Notes: generated by a model from the sequence alone, not told the origin. 64,000 nt of DNA from Hyperoodon ampullatus (GCA_949752795.1 OX457075.1:6500001-6564000); one strand, 5' to 3'; shown: positions 36,119 through 48,062, numbered from the stretch's first letter. Numbers and translations are program-made.

Positions 36119-38150
36119 ATTAGGAGACCTTCAAGATGGCGGAAGAGTAAGACGTGGAGATCACCTTCCTCCCCACAAATACATCAGAAATACATCTTCA
36201 CGTGGAACAACTCCTACAGAACACCTACTGAACGCTGGCAGAAGACCTCAAACCCCCCAAAAGGCAAGAAACTCCCCACATACCTGGATAGGGTAAAAGA
36301 AAAAAGAATAAACAGAGACAAAAGAATAGGGATGGGACCTGCACCAGTGGGAGGGAGCTGTGAAGTTGGAAAAGTTTCCACACACTAGAAGCCCCTTCGC
36401 GGGCAGAGACTGCGGGTGGCGGAGGGGGAAAGCTTCGGAGTCACGGAGGAGAGCACAGCAAAAGGGGTGCAGAGGGCAAAGCAGAGAGATTCCTGCACAG
36501 AGGATCGGTACCGACTGGCACTCACCAGCCCGAGAGGCTTGTCTGCTCACCTGCTGGGGTGGGTGGGGGCAGGGAGCTGAGGCTCCGGCTTCAGAGTTCA
36601 GATCCCAGGGAGAGGGCTGGGGTTGCTGCGTGAACACAGCCTGAAGGGGGATAGTGTGCCACAGCTAGCCGGGAGGGAGTCCGAGAAAAAGTCTGGACCT
36701 GCCTAGGAGGCAAGAGACAATTGTTTTGGGGTGCGCAAGGAGAGGGGATTCAGAGCAACACCTAAACAAGTTCCAGAGATGGGCATGAGCTGCGGCGAGC
36801 AGCGTGGACACCAGAGACAGGCATGAAAGGCTAAGGCTGCTACTGCAGCCACCAAGAATCCTGTGTGCAAGCACAGGTCACTATCCACACCTCCCCTCCT
36901 GGGAGCCTGTGCAGCATGCCACTGCCAGGGTCCCGTGATCCAGGGACAACTTTCCTGGGAGAACACACAGCGTACCTCAGGCTGGTGCAACGTCACGTTG
37001 GACTCTGCTGCTGCAGCCTCGCCCTGCATTCTGTACCCCTCTCTCCCCACCCCCCCACCTGAGTGAGCCAGAGCCCCCTAATCAGCTGCTACTTTAACCC
37101 CATCCTTTCTGAGCAAAGAATAGACACCCTCAGGTAACCTACACACAGAGGCAGGGCCAAATCCAAAGCTGAACCCCAGGAGCTGTGAGAACAAACAAGA
37201 GAAAGGGAAATCTCTCCCAGCAGCCTAAGGAGCAGTGGATTAAATCTCCACAATCAACTTGATGTACGCTGCATCTGTGCAATACCTGAATAGAAAACAA
37301 ATCATCGCAAAATTGAGGCGGTGGACTTTGGGAGCAACGATATGTATTTTTTTCCTCTTTCCCTTTTTATGAGTGTGTATGTGTATGCTTCTTTGTGTGA
37401 TTTTGTCTGTATAGATTTGCTTTTACCATTTGTCCTAGGGTTCTGTCTGTCCATTTTTTTCTTTTGTTTTGTTTTTTTTAGTATAGTTTTTAGTGCTTGT
37501 TATCATTGGTGGATTTGTTTTTTGGTTTGCTTGCTCTCTTCTTTCTTTCTTTCCTTCTTTTTTATTACTTTTTAATTTTTTTATTGTTAATAATTATTTT
37601 CTATTTTTTATTTTAAAAACTTTATTTTATTTTATTTTTATTTTTTTTCCCTTATCTTCTGAGCCATGTGACTGACAGGGTCTTGGTGCTCCGGCCAGGG
37701 GTCAGGCCTGTGCCTCTGAGGTGGGAGAGCCAAATTCAGGACACTGGTCCACAAGAGACCTCCCAGCTCCACATAATATCAAAGAGTGAAAGCTACCCCA
37801 GAGATCTCCATCACAACGCTAAGACCCAGCTCCACTCAATGACCAGCAAGCTACAGTGCTGGACTCCCTATGCCAAACAACTAGCAAGACAGGAACACAA
37901 CCCCATCCATTAGCAGAGAGGCTGCCTAAAATCATAATAAGGTCACAGACATGCCAAAACACACCACTGGACACAGACCTGTCCAGAAAGAAAAGATCCA
38001 GCCTCATCCATCAGAATACAGGCACTAGTCCCCTCCACCAGGAAGCCTATACAACCCACTGAACCAACCTTAACCACTGGGGGCAGACACCAAAAACAAC
38101 AGGAACTATGAACCTGCAGCCTGCAAAAAGGAGACCCCAAAAACAGTAAG
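36119..38150 (+). promoter_or_regulatory. L1 5' UTR (internal promoter region)
   Basis: This 2-kb leader precedes L1 ORF1 and is the only CpG-containing, GC-rich stretch of any size in the window (notably 36395-36640). In L1s this region carries the internal RNA polymerase II promoter. Open frames here on both strands (e.g. 36248-36637 minus, 36360-36644 plus) follow from composition and are not genes. A T-rich section lies at 37340-37650. Confidence 0.6.
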
Positions 38151-38159
38151 TTAAGCAAA

Positions 38160-39050
38160 ATGAGAAGGCAGAGAAACATACAGCAGATGAAGGAGCAAGG
38201 TAAAAACCCACAACACCAAACATATGAAGAGGAAATAAGCAGTCTACCTGAAAAAGAATTCAGAGTAATGATAGGAAAGATGATCCAAAATCTTGGAAAC
38301 AGAATGGAGAAAATACAAGAAATCTTTAACAAGGACTTAGAAGAACTAAAGAGCAAACAAACAATGATGAACACCACAATAAATGAAACTAAAAATTCTC
38401 TGGAAGGAATAAATAGCAGAGTAACTGAGGCAGAAGAATGGATAAGTGACCTGGAAGATAAAATAGTGGAAATAACTACCGGAGAGCAGAACAAAGAAAA
38501 AACAATGAAAAGAATTGAGGACAGTCTCAGAGACTTCTGGGACAACATTAAACATACCAACATTCAACTTATAGGGGTCACAGAAGAAAAAGAGAAAAAG
38601 AAAGGGTCTGAGAAAATATTTGAAGAGATTATAGTGGAAAAATTCCCTAACGTGGGAAAGGAAATAGGCAATCAAGTCCAAGAAGCACAGAGTCCTGTAC
38701 AGGATAAATCCAAGGAGAAAAACACCAAGACACATATTAATCAAACTACCAAAAATTAAATACAAAGAAAAAATATTAAAAGCAGCAAGGGAAAAACAAC
38801 AAATAACATACAAGGGAATCCCCATAAGGTTAACAGCTGATCTTTCAGCAGAAACGCTGCAAGGCACAAGGGAGTGGCAGGACATATTTAAAGTGATGAA
38901 AGGGAAAAACCTATAACCAAGATTACTCTACCCAGAAAGGATCTCATTCAGATTCGAGGGACAAATTAAAACCTTTACAGACAAGCAAAAGCTAAGAGAA
39001 TTCGCACCACCAAACCAGCTTTACAACAAATGCTAAAGGAACTTCTCTAG
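38160..39050 (+). pseudogene. L1 ORF1 (RNA-binding protein), frameshifted
   Basis: ORF1 protein forms trimers and binds L1 RNA. The ATG at 38160 starts an open frame of 199 codons. It has a Lys/Glu-rich coiled coil (about residues 25-125) and the beginning of the RNA-recognition domain (LRDFWDNIKHTNIQLIGVTE at about 121-140, then EEIIVEKFPNVGKEI). The frame ends at 38759 because it shifts near 38690, where the normal frame would continue through 'ITYKGIPIRL'-type text (38800-38830) and DLSAETLQ. In that second frame a TAA also occurs at about 38913. Both changes truncate the RNA-binding half. Confidence 0.85.
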
Positions 39051-39104
39051 GCAGGAAACACAAGAGAAGGAAAAGACCTTCAATAACAATCCCAAAACAA
39101 TTAA

Positions 39105-42100
39105 GAAAATAGTAATAGAAACATACATATCAATAACTACCTTAAATGTAAATGGATTAAATGCTCTAACCAAAAGACATAGATTGGCTGAACAGATACA
39201 AAAACAAGACCCGTACATATGCTCTCTACAAGAGGCCCACTTCAGACCTAGGGACACATACAGACTGAAAGTGAGGGCATGGAAAAAGATATTCCAGGCA
39301 AATGGAAATCAAAAGGAAGCTGGAATAGCAATTCTTATACCACACAAAATAGACTTTAAAATAAAGACTATTAGAAGAGACAAAGAAGGACACTACATAA
39401 TGATCAAGGGATCAGTACAAGAAGATATAACAATTGTCAATATTTATGCACCCAGCATAGGAGCACCTCAATACATAAGGCAAATGCTAACAGCCATAAA
39501 AGGGGAAATCGACAGTAACACAATCATCGTATGGTACTTTAACACCCCACTTTCACCAATGGACAGATCATCCAAAATGAAAATAAGTAAGGAAACACAA
39601 GCTTTAAATGATACATTAAACAAGATGGACTTAATTGATATTTATAGGACATTCTACCCAAAAGCAACAGAATACACTTTCTTATCAAGTGCTCATGGAA
39701 CATTTTGCAGGATAGATCATATCTTGGGTCACAAATCAAGCTCTGGGAAATTTAAGAAAATTGAAATCATATCAACTATCTTTTCCAACCACAATGCTAT
39801 AAGATGAGATATCAATTACAGGGGAAAATCTGTAAAAAATACAAACAGATGGAGGCTAAACAATACACTACTAATAACCAAGAGATCACTGAAGAAATCA
39901 AAGAGGAAATCAAAAAATACCTAGAAACAAACGACAATGAAGACACGATGACCTAAAACCTATGGAATGCAGCAAAAGCGGTTCTAAGATGGAAGTTTAT
40001 AGCAATAAATCCTACCTCAACAAACAAGAAACATCTCAAATAAACAACTTAACCTTACATGCAAAGCATTTAGAGAAAGAAGACCAAAAAACCCCAAAGT
40101 TAGCAGAAAGAAAGAAATCATAAAGATCAGATCAGAAATAAATGAAAAAGAAATGATGGAAACGATACCAAAGATCAATAAAACTAAAAGCTGGTTCTTT
40201 GAGAAGATAAACAAAATTGATAAACCATCAGCCAGACTCATCAAGAAAAAAAGGGAAAGACTCAAATCAATAGAACTAGAAATGAAAAAGGAGAGGTAAA
40301 AACTGACACTGCAGAAATACGAAGGATCATGAAGATTACTACAAGCAACTATATGCCAATAAAATGGACAACCTGGAAAAAATGGACAAATATTTAAAAA
40401 GCACAACCTTCCGAGACTGAAGCAGGAAGAAATAGAAAATATAAACAGACCAATCACAAGTACTGAAATTGAAACTGTGATTAAAAATCTTCCAACAAAC
40501 AAGAGCCCAGGACCAGATGGCTTCACAGGAGAATTCTATCAAACATTTAGAGAAGAGCTAACACCTATCCTTCTCAAACTCTTCCAAAATATAGCAGAGG
40601 GAGGAACACTCCCCAACTCATTCTACGAGGCCACCATCACCCTGATACCAAAATGAGATAAAGATGTCACAAAGAAAGGAAACTACAGGCCAATATCACT
40701 GAGGAACATAGATGCAAAAATCCTCAACAAAATACTAGCAAACAGAATCCAACAGAACATTAAAAGGATCATACACCATGATCAAGTGGGGTTTATCCCA
40801 GGAATGCAAGGATACTTCAATATACACAAATCAATCAATGTGATAAACCATATTAACAAATTGAAGAAGTCAAACCATATGATCATCTCAATGGAGGCAG
40901 AAAAAGCTTTCGACGAAATTGAACACCCATTTATGATAAAAACCCTCCAGAAGGTAGGCATAGAGGGAACTTACCTCAACATAATAAAAGCCATATATGA
41001 CAAACCCACAGCCAACATCGTTCTCAATGGTGAAAAACTGAAACCATTTCCTCTAAGATCAGGAACAAGACAAGGTTGCCCACTCTCACCACTATTATTC
41101 AACATAGTTCTAAAAGTTTTAGCCACAGCAATCAGAGAAGAAAACAAAATAAAAGGAATCCAAGTTGGAAAAGAAGAAGTAAAGCTGTCACTGTTTGCCG
41201 ATGACATGATACTATGCGTAGAGAATCCTAAAGATGCTACCAGAAAACTACAAGAGCTGATCAATGAATCTGGTAATGTAGCAGGATACAAAATTAATGC
41301 ACAGAATTCTCTTGCATTCTTATACACTGGTGATGAAAAATCTGAAAGAGAAATTAAGGAAACATTACCATTTAGCATTGCAACAAAAATAATAAAATAT
41401 CTAGGAATAAACCTACCTAAGGAGACAAAAGACCTGTATGCAGAAAACTATAAGAGACTGTTGAAAGAAATTAAAGATGATACAAACAGCTGGAGAAATA
41501 TACCATGTTCTTCGATTGGAAGAATCAACACTGTGAAAATGACTATACTATCCAAAGTAATCTACAGATTCAGTGCAATCCCTATCAAACTACCAATGGC
41601 ATTTTTCACAGAACTAGAACTAAAAACTTCACAATTTGTATGGAAACACAAAAGACCCCGAATAGCCAAAGCAGTCTTGAGAAAGAAAAATGGAGCTGGA
41701 GGAATCATGCTCCCTGACTTCAGACTATACTACAAAGCTATAGTAATCAAGACAGTATGGTACTGGCACAAAAACAGAAATACAGATCAATGAAACAGGA
41801 TAGAAAGCCCAGAGATAAACCCATGCACATATAGTCACCTTATTTTTGATAAAGGAGGCAAGAATATATAATGGAGAAAAGACAGCCCCTTCAATAAGTG
41901 GTGCTGGGAAAAATGGACAGCTCCAGGTAAAAGAATGACATTAGAACACTCCGTAACACCATACACAAAAATAAACTCAAAATGGATTAAAGACCTAAAT
42001 GCAAGGCCAGACACTATAAAACTCTTAGAGGAAAACATAGGCAGAACACTCTATGACACAAATCACAGCAAGATCCTTTTAGACCCACCTCCTAGAGGAA

Positions 42101-42900
42101 TGGAAATAAAAACAAAAATAAACAAATGGGACCTAATGAAACTTAAAAGCTTTTGCACAGCAAAGGAAACCATAAACAAGACGAAAAGGCAACCCTCAGA
42201 ATGGGAGAAAATATTTGCAAACGAAGCAACTGACAAAAGGATTAATCTCCAAAATTTACCAGCTGCTCATGCAGCTCAGTATCAAAAAAACAAACAACCC
42301 CATCCAAAAATGGGCAGAAGACCTAAACAGACATTTCTCCAAAGAAGATATACAGATTGTCAACAAACATATGAAATGATGCTCAACATCACTAATCATT
42401 AGAGAAATGCAAATCAAAACTACAATGAGGTATATCACCTAACACCAGTCAGAATGGCCATCATCAAAAAATCTACAAACAGTAGATGCTGGAGAGGGTG
42501 TGGAGAAAAGGGAACCCTCTTGCACTGTTGGTGGGAGTGTAAATTGATACAGCCACTATGGAGAACAGTATGGAGGCTCCTTAAAAAACTAAAAATAGAA
42601 CTACCATACAACCCAGCAATCCCACTACTGGGCATATACCCTGAGAAAACCATAATTCAAAAAGACTCATGTATCCCAATGTTCATTGCAGCTCTATTTA
42701 CAATAGACAGGACATGGAGGCAACCGAAGTGTCCATCAACAGATGACTGAATAAAGTAGATGTGGCACATATATACAATGGAATATTACACAGCCATAAA
42801 AAGAAACGAATTTGAGTTATTTGTAGTGAGGTGGATGGACTTAGAGTCTGTCATACAGAGTGAAGTAAGTCAGAAAGAGAAAAACAAATACTGTACGCTA
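39105..42900 (+). pseudogene. L1 ORF2 (endonuclease and reverse transcriptase), degraded
   Basis: The endonuclease frame runs to 39807 and shows SLQEAHFRPRDTYRL and NIYAPSIGAPQYIRQM. However, the VGDFN motif reads VWYFN (Gly to Trp and Asp to Tyr at 39532-39537) and SDHN reads SNHN at 39787. After further breaks (including TGA-type stops near 40655), the RT is open for 335 codons at 40786-41793 with [16 protein letters not shown] and [14 protein letters not shown] intact, then a TGA at 41791. The C-terminal domain is in pieces at 41935-42402 and 42454-42750 ([19 protein letters not shown]). No usual ORF2 ATG is seen before the endonuclease frame. Confidence 0.9.
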
Positions 42901-43356
42901 ACACATATATATGGAATCTAAAGGAAAAAAAAGGTTCTGAAGAACCTAAGGGCAGGACAGGAATAAAGATGCAGACGTAGAGAATGGACTTGAGGACATG
43001 GGGAGGGGAAAGGGTAAGGTGGGACAAAGAGAGAGTGGCATGGACATATATACACTGCCAAATGTAAAACAGATAGCTAGTGGGAAGCAGCCGCATAGCA
43101 CAGGGAGATCAGCTCAGTGCTTTGTGACCAACTAGAGGGGTGGGATATGGAGTGTGGGAGGGAGATGCAAGAGGGAGGAGATATATATGGGGATATATGT
43201 ATATGCATAGCTGATTCACTTTGTTATAAAGCAGAAACTAACACACCATTGTAAAGCAACTGTACTCCAATAAAGATGTTAAAAAAATAAATAAAATTAA
43301 TAAGTAAATAAAAGCAATAACTGCCTTGAAAGAGTAATAAAGCATACATAACTCAC

Positions 43357-43534
43357 TTTTTCACTTATAAAAATATTATAGTCCATTGGGTTTTGTTCTG
43401 TGCCTTGGTTATTTTCAGTAAGAACTGCAAATTCATTGTTTTCATTTCCTAATTTATAAAGAAGATGCTGAAATTCAACTGCAGATTCCAGGGGCTCAAT
43501 TCCATAAGAAAGATTTTCAAACTGTAATATTCCT
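43357..43534 (-). CDS. ADAM32: ADAM32-like exon (C-terminal prodomain)
   Basis: The largest exon here, 178 nt, with acceptor TTAATTTTACAG and donor GTGAGT. Its first base completes an Arg codon (AG|A). It encodes 59 residues: GILQFENLSYGIEPLESAVE, FQHLLYKLGNENNEF and so on, ending in IFISEK. The (R)G.LQFEN.SYGIEPLES block is near-invariant in reproductive ADAM prodomains. One N-glycosylation sequon (NLS) is visible. A 67-nt CU-rich tract (transcript strand) lies 71-138 nt upstream of its acceptor. Confidence 0.93.
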
Positions 43535-43605
43535 CTGTAAAATTAAGGATAAAAATTTAAGTGCTTTTAATTAATTCTATATCATAAAACTCTGAAAGAA
43601 TTCCT

Positions 43606-43672
43606 AAAAAAAAGGAGGAGGAGGAGGAGGAAGGAAAGAGGGGGAGAAGAAGGAGGAGAGTGAGAAGAAAGA
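43606..43672. repeat. Purine-rich (GGA)n-type tract
   Basis: Almost uninterrupted A/G for 67 bp, with one T at 43661. On the ADAM transcript strand it is a CU-rich run upstream of the 43534 acceptor. Confidence 0.95.
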
Positions 43673-44688
43673 TACAGAATGTTTTTGAGCTCAGTATTTT
43701 GACCCAAACTCTTTATGTTTTGGAGATGACTCTGAGGAGATAAAAAAAGGTCTTCCCCAATCCAAAAAAGTAACTTTCCATTTAATTTACTTTATAGTTA
43801 TAAATGCAGCACAAATTATGTAATCAGTTGTTAGCAAGGACACAGCATTACTGTGATCAAGTCATTCTCCTGTCCCCCAAGTCAGTAATTTAGTGAAAGC
43901 AATAGCAAATAGAAATCTGTATAAATTTCTGTTTTGCACTGCAATGATTACATTGCTTGCATAAAAAAAGATACATAATCAGTAATTTTATTCATAAAAA
44001 TAAAATTCGGCAGTAATTAGAAGGCATTTATGAATTTTGTTTATGTACCTAGTCTGAATAAGAAATTAAAAGCTAAATTTTAAAGAGTAAACAACTTTTA
44101 TAAGTATTCTTCCTTGAATACAGGTAACAGTTCAAGTGACTACTCTCTAAAAACCAAATTTCAGAATTCCATGTAAAAAGCACTGAGTAAAATTCGTTTG
44201 TGGAAACAAGGCTCCTACACTACAAAATGCAGGTGAAGAATATCCTGACAGAATGGAAAACTCTCCAAGCACTAAAGAGGAAACCCTACAGTTCTTAGAG
44301 AGATTAAGATAGTGATATTACTAGAAAAATGAGCACCATAATAATACTTATTTGTTTATATAGAAGTGCTTCCTCTCTCTGAAGATGATTTCCCTTTGTG
44401 AAAGAACATGCTTTGTTTATTTATTTTTACATCTCCAAACACTAGGCCAGTAGCTGGTACATGGTAGATATCAAAAATACTCTATTTGCTTAAAAAATAA
44501 GCTACCCAAAACTTAGCTCTTCCAACTTGCTATAGTCAAACACGGTCAACTGTCATTTCTGTACTAAAGAAGAAACAAGATACAGAGCAAAGACACCAGG
44601 AAATCTAAACCTTCAAGAAGTTAGACATATCTCTGGCCAGTGGGGAAAGTAAAGAGAAATCAGAGAAGAAACATATTCAGAGGAAGAG

Positions 44689-44726
<38 letters not shown>

Positions 44727-44856
44727 CATTATTCACTGAATAATCTCCACATGGGAATCCTCTACCAGCTCCACACTTAGTATAAACTAACAAATTCTCT
44801 GCAGACAAATATCATAACCATGGTGTTTGCATATCAACGACAAAATAATACATAAC
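43673..44856. other. Intron, no recognised repeat except an (ATT)n run
   Basis: Intron of about 1.3 kb between two ADAM exons. Nothing else was recognised. Confidence 0.5.
44689..44733. repeat. (ATT)n microsatellite
   Basis: About 15 ATT units with one C interruption near the right end. Confidence 0.95.
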
Positions 44857-44933
44857 CTCAGTCCAGAGCATGTGCTAAGTGTGACAACAGAATTCAGATA
44901 TCCTTCAATATATCCTTGGTAGTAGCATTGAGC
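44857..44933 (-). CDS. ADAM32: ADAM32-like exon (prodomain, CYYQG...CSGLRG)
   Basis: A 77-nt exon starting in phase 0 after acceptor CCCCCCTAG. It encodes [20 protein letters not shown] then TCSGL plus AG of a split Arg codon completed by the 43357 exon. C.Y.G...G...S...LSTC.GLRG is the most conserved prodomain motif of ADAMs. The donor is GAG|GTTATG, which agrees with the consensus only at GT and loosely beyond it. Confidence 0.9.
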
Positions 44934-45339
44934 CTAGGGGGGAAAATATAAAGTGGTTACCTAGGAGTTGACAAAACTTTCTAATGATTTCTTAACTTTT
45001 TATACTTAATAGAACTTTCTGAATATTTTTCACAGGCTATATACAGTTTATATCAGTATGAATAAAGTGACATTCAGAAAAAAAGTCTCCCCATATTTGC
45101 CACTTTCACTATATTAACTACTCTTTTCAGATCAATACTTGGGATTATTATTTTACATCCTGCTTCCAAAGTTTTATCCCATATTTTAGGTAAAATTATT
45201 TTCCAATATATAAATTTAGGTCATCAATTAAAAGACAAAGATTGTGAGTATGGATTTCCTTTAAATGCTGATATTCTGCTAAAAAGAAACATCTAAAATT
45301 TAAGGGCACAAAAAGATTGAAGAGCTAGAAAAAGATAGA
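44934..45339. other. Intron, nothing recognised
   Basis: AT-rich unassigned sequence. Confidence 0.45.
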
Positions 45340-46440
45340 CCACACCAACACAAACCAAAAGGATGATTCTGAAGTGATACTAATACAGGAAATGTAGACT
45401 TTAAGGCAAGAAGCATTACTAGAGATAAAGAGGGACATTTCATAATGATACATGAGTTTCAATTCACCAGGAAGATATAAATATTCCAAGTTTGTATTTA
45501 TTTAATAACATAGCTTCAAATTATAAAAAGCCAAAACTGAAAGAATAATAAATGCATAATCATACTAAAAGATTTTTAAGCACATACATTTCTGTCAATA
45601 ACTGATAAATCTAGCATTCAGAATCTATAGAAGAGTTGAACAGAACGTTAACCTAATATAGGTAAAACCCTACTTAAAAACTATATATAATATACTTTTT
45701 TTGCACAGAGTTCTTTTTTTTAACCATTTTTTTTATTGAAGTGTAGTTCATTTACAATGTTGTGTTAGATTCAGGTGTACATCAAAGTGATTCAGTTATA
45801 CATACACACATACACCTATGTGATTCAGTTATACATACACACATACACCTATGTATGTATCCTTTTTCAGATTCTTTTCCATTATAGGTTATCACAAGAC
45901 ACTGAATATACTGTGCTGTACAGTAGGTCCCTGTCATTTATCTATTTTATACATAGTCATGTGTATATGTTAATCCCTAACTCCTCATTTATCTCCCCCT
46001 CCACCCGCCGCTATCCTTTCTGGTAACCGTAAGTTTGTTTTCTGTCTGTTGAGTCTATTTCCATTTTATAAATAAGTTCATTTATATAATTATTTTAGAT
46101 TCCACATATAAGTGATATCATGTGATATTAGTCTTTCTCTGTCTTACTTCACTTAACATGATAATCTCTAGGTCCATCTATGTTGCTGCAAATGGCATTA
46201 TTTCATTCTTTTTTATAGCTAAGTAATATTCCATTGAATACACTTTCTTTTTAAAGAACATGTAACATTTACCAAAATGAAACCATATTCTGGGCCATGA
46301 AACACAAAAACAAATTGTAAAGGACTGAAATCACACCAAGTTCAGTCTCTGACCACAGTACAATTAACATAGAGACATAGCAAACATCATCACAGACAAA
46401 AAAGGAAAATTATATAATTTCCAAGATAGTGCTATAAATT
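45340..46440 (+). mobile_element. Ancient L1 endonuclease-region fragment, split by a younger L1 3' end
   Basis: 'GAGGGACATTTCATAATGAT' and 'TCTGTCAATAACTGATAAAT' before 45704, and 'GGGCCATGAAACACAAAAAC' and 'CTGACCACAGTACAATTAAC' after 46240, are diverged words of the ORF2 endonuclease region. The two halves are in order, separated by the reversed insertion at 45704-46239. Confidence 0.65.
45704..46239 (-). mobile_element. 5'-truncated L1 3' end, inverted
   Basis: Starts with a T-run, then 'TTATTGAAGTGTAGTTCATT', 'GTGTACATCAAAGTGATTCA', 'TACAGTAGGTCCCTGTCATT' and 'GGTCCATCTATGTTGCTGCA', the reverse of a L1 3' terminus. The sequence 'AATATACTTTTTTT' before it and 'GAATACACTTTCTTTTT' after it are a likely imperfect target duplication. 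A 34-bp imperfect tandem repeat of 'GTGATTCAGTTATACATACA' lies at 45787-45853. Confidence 0.82.
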
Positions 46441-46549
46441 TTGGTATAAATCAATGTATGTTTTCTTATTAACACATGCCTTTACGTTAGAACTATGTGG
46501 AGAAGGAAGGAGCAATAAAAGGAAAGTAATGGTCCTTTCCAATTGAAGT

Positions 46550-47400
46550 GAAGTAACATATTTCAATAATTCAACAAATTTTTATTATATGCTATGTGCC
46601 AGGCATTTTTCTAGGCACTAGGGATGCATCATTGAATAAAACAGACCAAAAGCTCTGGTGAAATGAAGATTATATTGCACTGAAAAAACAGAAAATAAAT
46701 AGATAAAATATATGGTACATCATATATTGATAACCACTATGGAGAAAAACAAAACAGGTAAGTTAAGAGAGTAATAAGGTTAAGAGTGCTATTTAAAATA
46801 GGGGTTAGTCAAGGACTAATAGGATGGTTTTGAGCAAAGACCTGAAGGAAAAGAGGGAGAAAAACATTGTATCTTGGGAAAGAGCAAACATCTGGATCAG
46901 AAGAAATAGAAAGTGAAAATTTCTTGAAAGGAGGACATGTCTGGTATGTTTGAAGAATAGCAAGGAAACCAAGGCGACTGGAACAGAATAAGCAAGGTAG
47001 AGAATAACTGGAAATGAGGTCATAGAAATAAAGAGAACCAGACTGCGTAAAGCCTGTAGGATACTAAAATGACTTTGGTTTTCACTTTGTGAACGATAAG
47101 TCATCCCATGGAGGCTTCTGAACAGAGAAGTGACACGATCTGACCAGGTTTTAATAGGATTGATCTGGTTGTCATGTTGGGAACTAACTGAGGAGGTGAG
47201 CAAGGTGTGGAAGCAGGGAGATTATTCCGGAAGTTACAGCAATAACCCAAACTAGATATGATGTTTACTTGTTTACAGTGGTATCAGCAGATAGAGACAG
47301 AGGAAGAGGGTGGATTCTTAGTACATAATTTGAAAGGTAGAGTCAATATGATTCATTGATGGATGAGACAGGGACTAAAAAAGAAGGAAAGGATTCAATC
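46550..47400 (+). repeat. Ancient interspersed repeat, family uncertain
   Basis: 'ATGCTATGTGCCAGGCATTT', 'CTAGGCACTAGGGATGCATC' and 'ATTGAATAAAACAGACCAAA' form the well-known mammalian repeat word order, and 'TTACAGCAATAACCCAAACT' with 'GAAAGGTAGAGTCAATATGA' follows later. I recognise the pattern as a widespread old mammalian repeat but cannot name the family with confidence. No gene seen. Confidence 0.5.
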
Positions 47401-47701
47401 TATGATTTCAGATTCAGTAAAATTTGTACTTGTTTTTATTATTATTTAATGTATATTCATTTATTCAACAAAATATAAACTAATTAATTTAATTGTGCCT
47501 ATGTTCTAGGCAGAGTAGAAGGTAAGTCAATCTAGTTTGTCTTTAATTTACCAAGACTTCAAGAAAGCCTAATAAGGGGTGAAATGAGGCATAAGTAGAT
47601 CACTTAAATACATCCCCTGTGAACAGAGTCTTCTGTATTAGGAAAGTATTCAATGTAAAAAGGGTTTTAAAAATCTTTGAAATATAAAATTTAAATCTTA
47701 C

Positions 47702-47777
47702 CTGAATATTTGAAGAATGAGAATTCACAGATCCTTGATTATACAAATAAACCATGAAATTATCTGCTAAAAAAAAT
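47702..47777 (-). CDS. ADAM32: ADAM32-like exon (prodomain)
   Basis: A 76-nt exon, acceptor TTTTTATATTCAG and donor GTAAGA. The first base completes Arg (AG|A). It encodes FFLADNFMVYLYNQGSVNSH then SSNIQ, matching the 'LAD(N/D)F..Y.YN..G' prodomain strand. A second possible AG 13 nt inside the exon would break the frame. It ends in phase 0 and joins AQCYYQG. Confidence 0.9.
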
Positions 47778-47833
47778 CTGAATATAAAAAAATAATGAGA
47801 GAATTTTAAGTTATTCTTTTTGAAACATGTAAA

Positions 47834-48062
47834 GCGGTAGTCAGCAAACTTAAATCCCTCAAGCCAAATCTGACCTACCTTCTGCATTTGTAAATAAAAT
47901 TTTATTTGAACACAGCCATACCCATTCACTTATATATGGTTTATGGCAGCTTTCACGCTACAACAGCAGAGTTGAGTCATTTTGACAAAGATATTATCAT
48001 CCTCATAGCCTAAAATATTTACTATCTGGGCCTCTAAAGAAAAAGTTTGCCAATCCCTGACA
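47834..48062. mobile_element. Ancient hAT-type DNA transposon remnant (Charlie/MER1-like)
   Basis: Ends form imperfect terminal inverted repeats: GTCAGCAAACTT at the left, AAGTTTGCCAATCCCTGAC at the right. The interior 'AAATAAAATTTTATTTGAAC', 'GCAGCTTTCACGCTACAACA' and 'CTAAAATATTTACTATCTGG' match the familiar short nonautonomous hAT repeat of mammals. The exact family name is from memory and uncertain. Confidence 0.7.

Larger units (their letters stand above)
36119..43290 (+). mobile_element. Nearly full-length L1
   Basis: Begins with GGAGACCTTCAAGATGGCGG, a typical cetartiodactyl L1 5' end. It has a GC- and CpG-richer 5' UTR to about 38150, ORF1 (38160-~39050), a short spacer, ORF2 (~39105-~42900) and a 3' end with CCAATAAAGATGTTAAAAAA at 43268-43287. 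Length about 7.2 kb. It lies antisense to the ADAM32-like gene in its 13-kb intron. Flanking target duplications were not clear by eye. Stops and a frameshift make it inactive. Confidence 0.92.

Noticed and set aside
36248..36644. Overlapping open frames on both strands in GC-rich DNA (129 and 94 codons)
   Set aside because: They lie in an L1 5' UTR whose composition has few stops; no protein similarity.
39184..42900. A functional, complete L1 ORF2 gene
   Set aside because: Stops after the endonuclease (39805) and after RT (41791), and catalytic motif changes; the element is dead.
47763..47768. Alternative acceptor AG inside the 47702-47777 exon
   Set aside because: Use of it would start in the wrong phase against the AG ending of the upstream exon and would bring an early stop.
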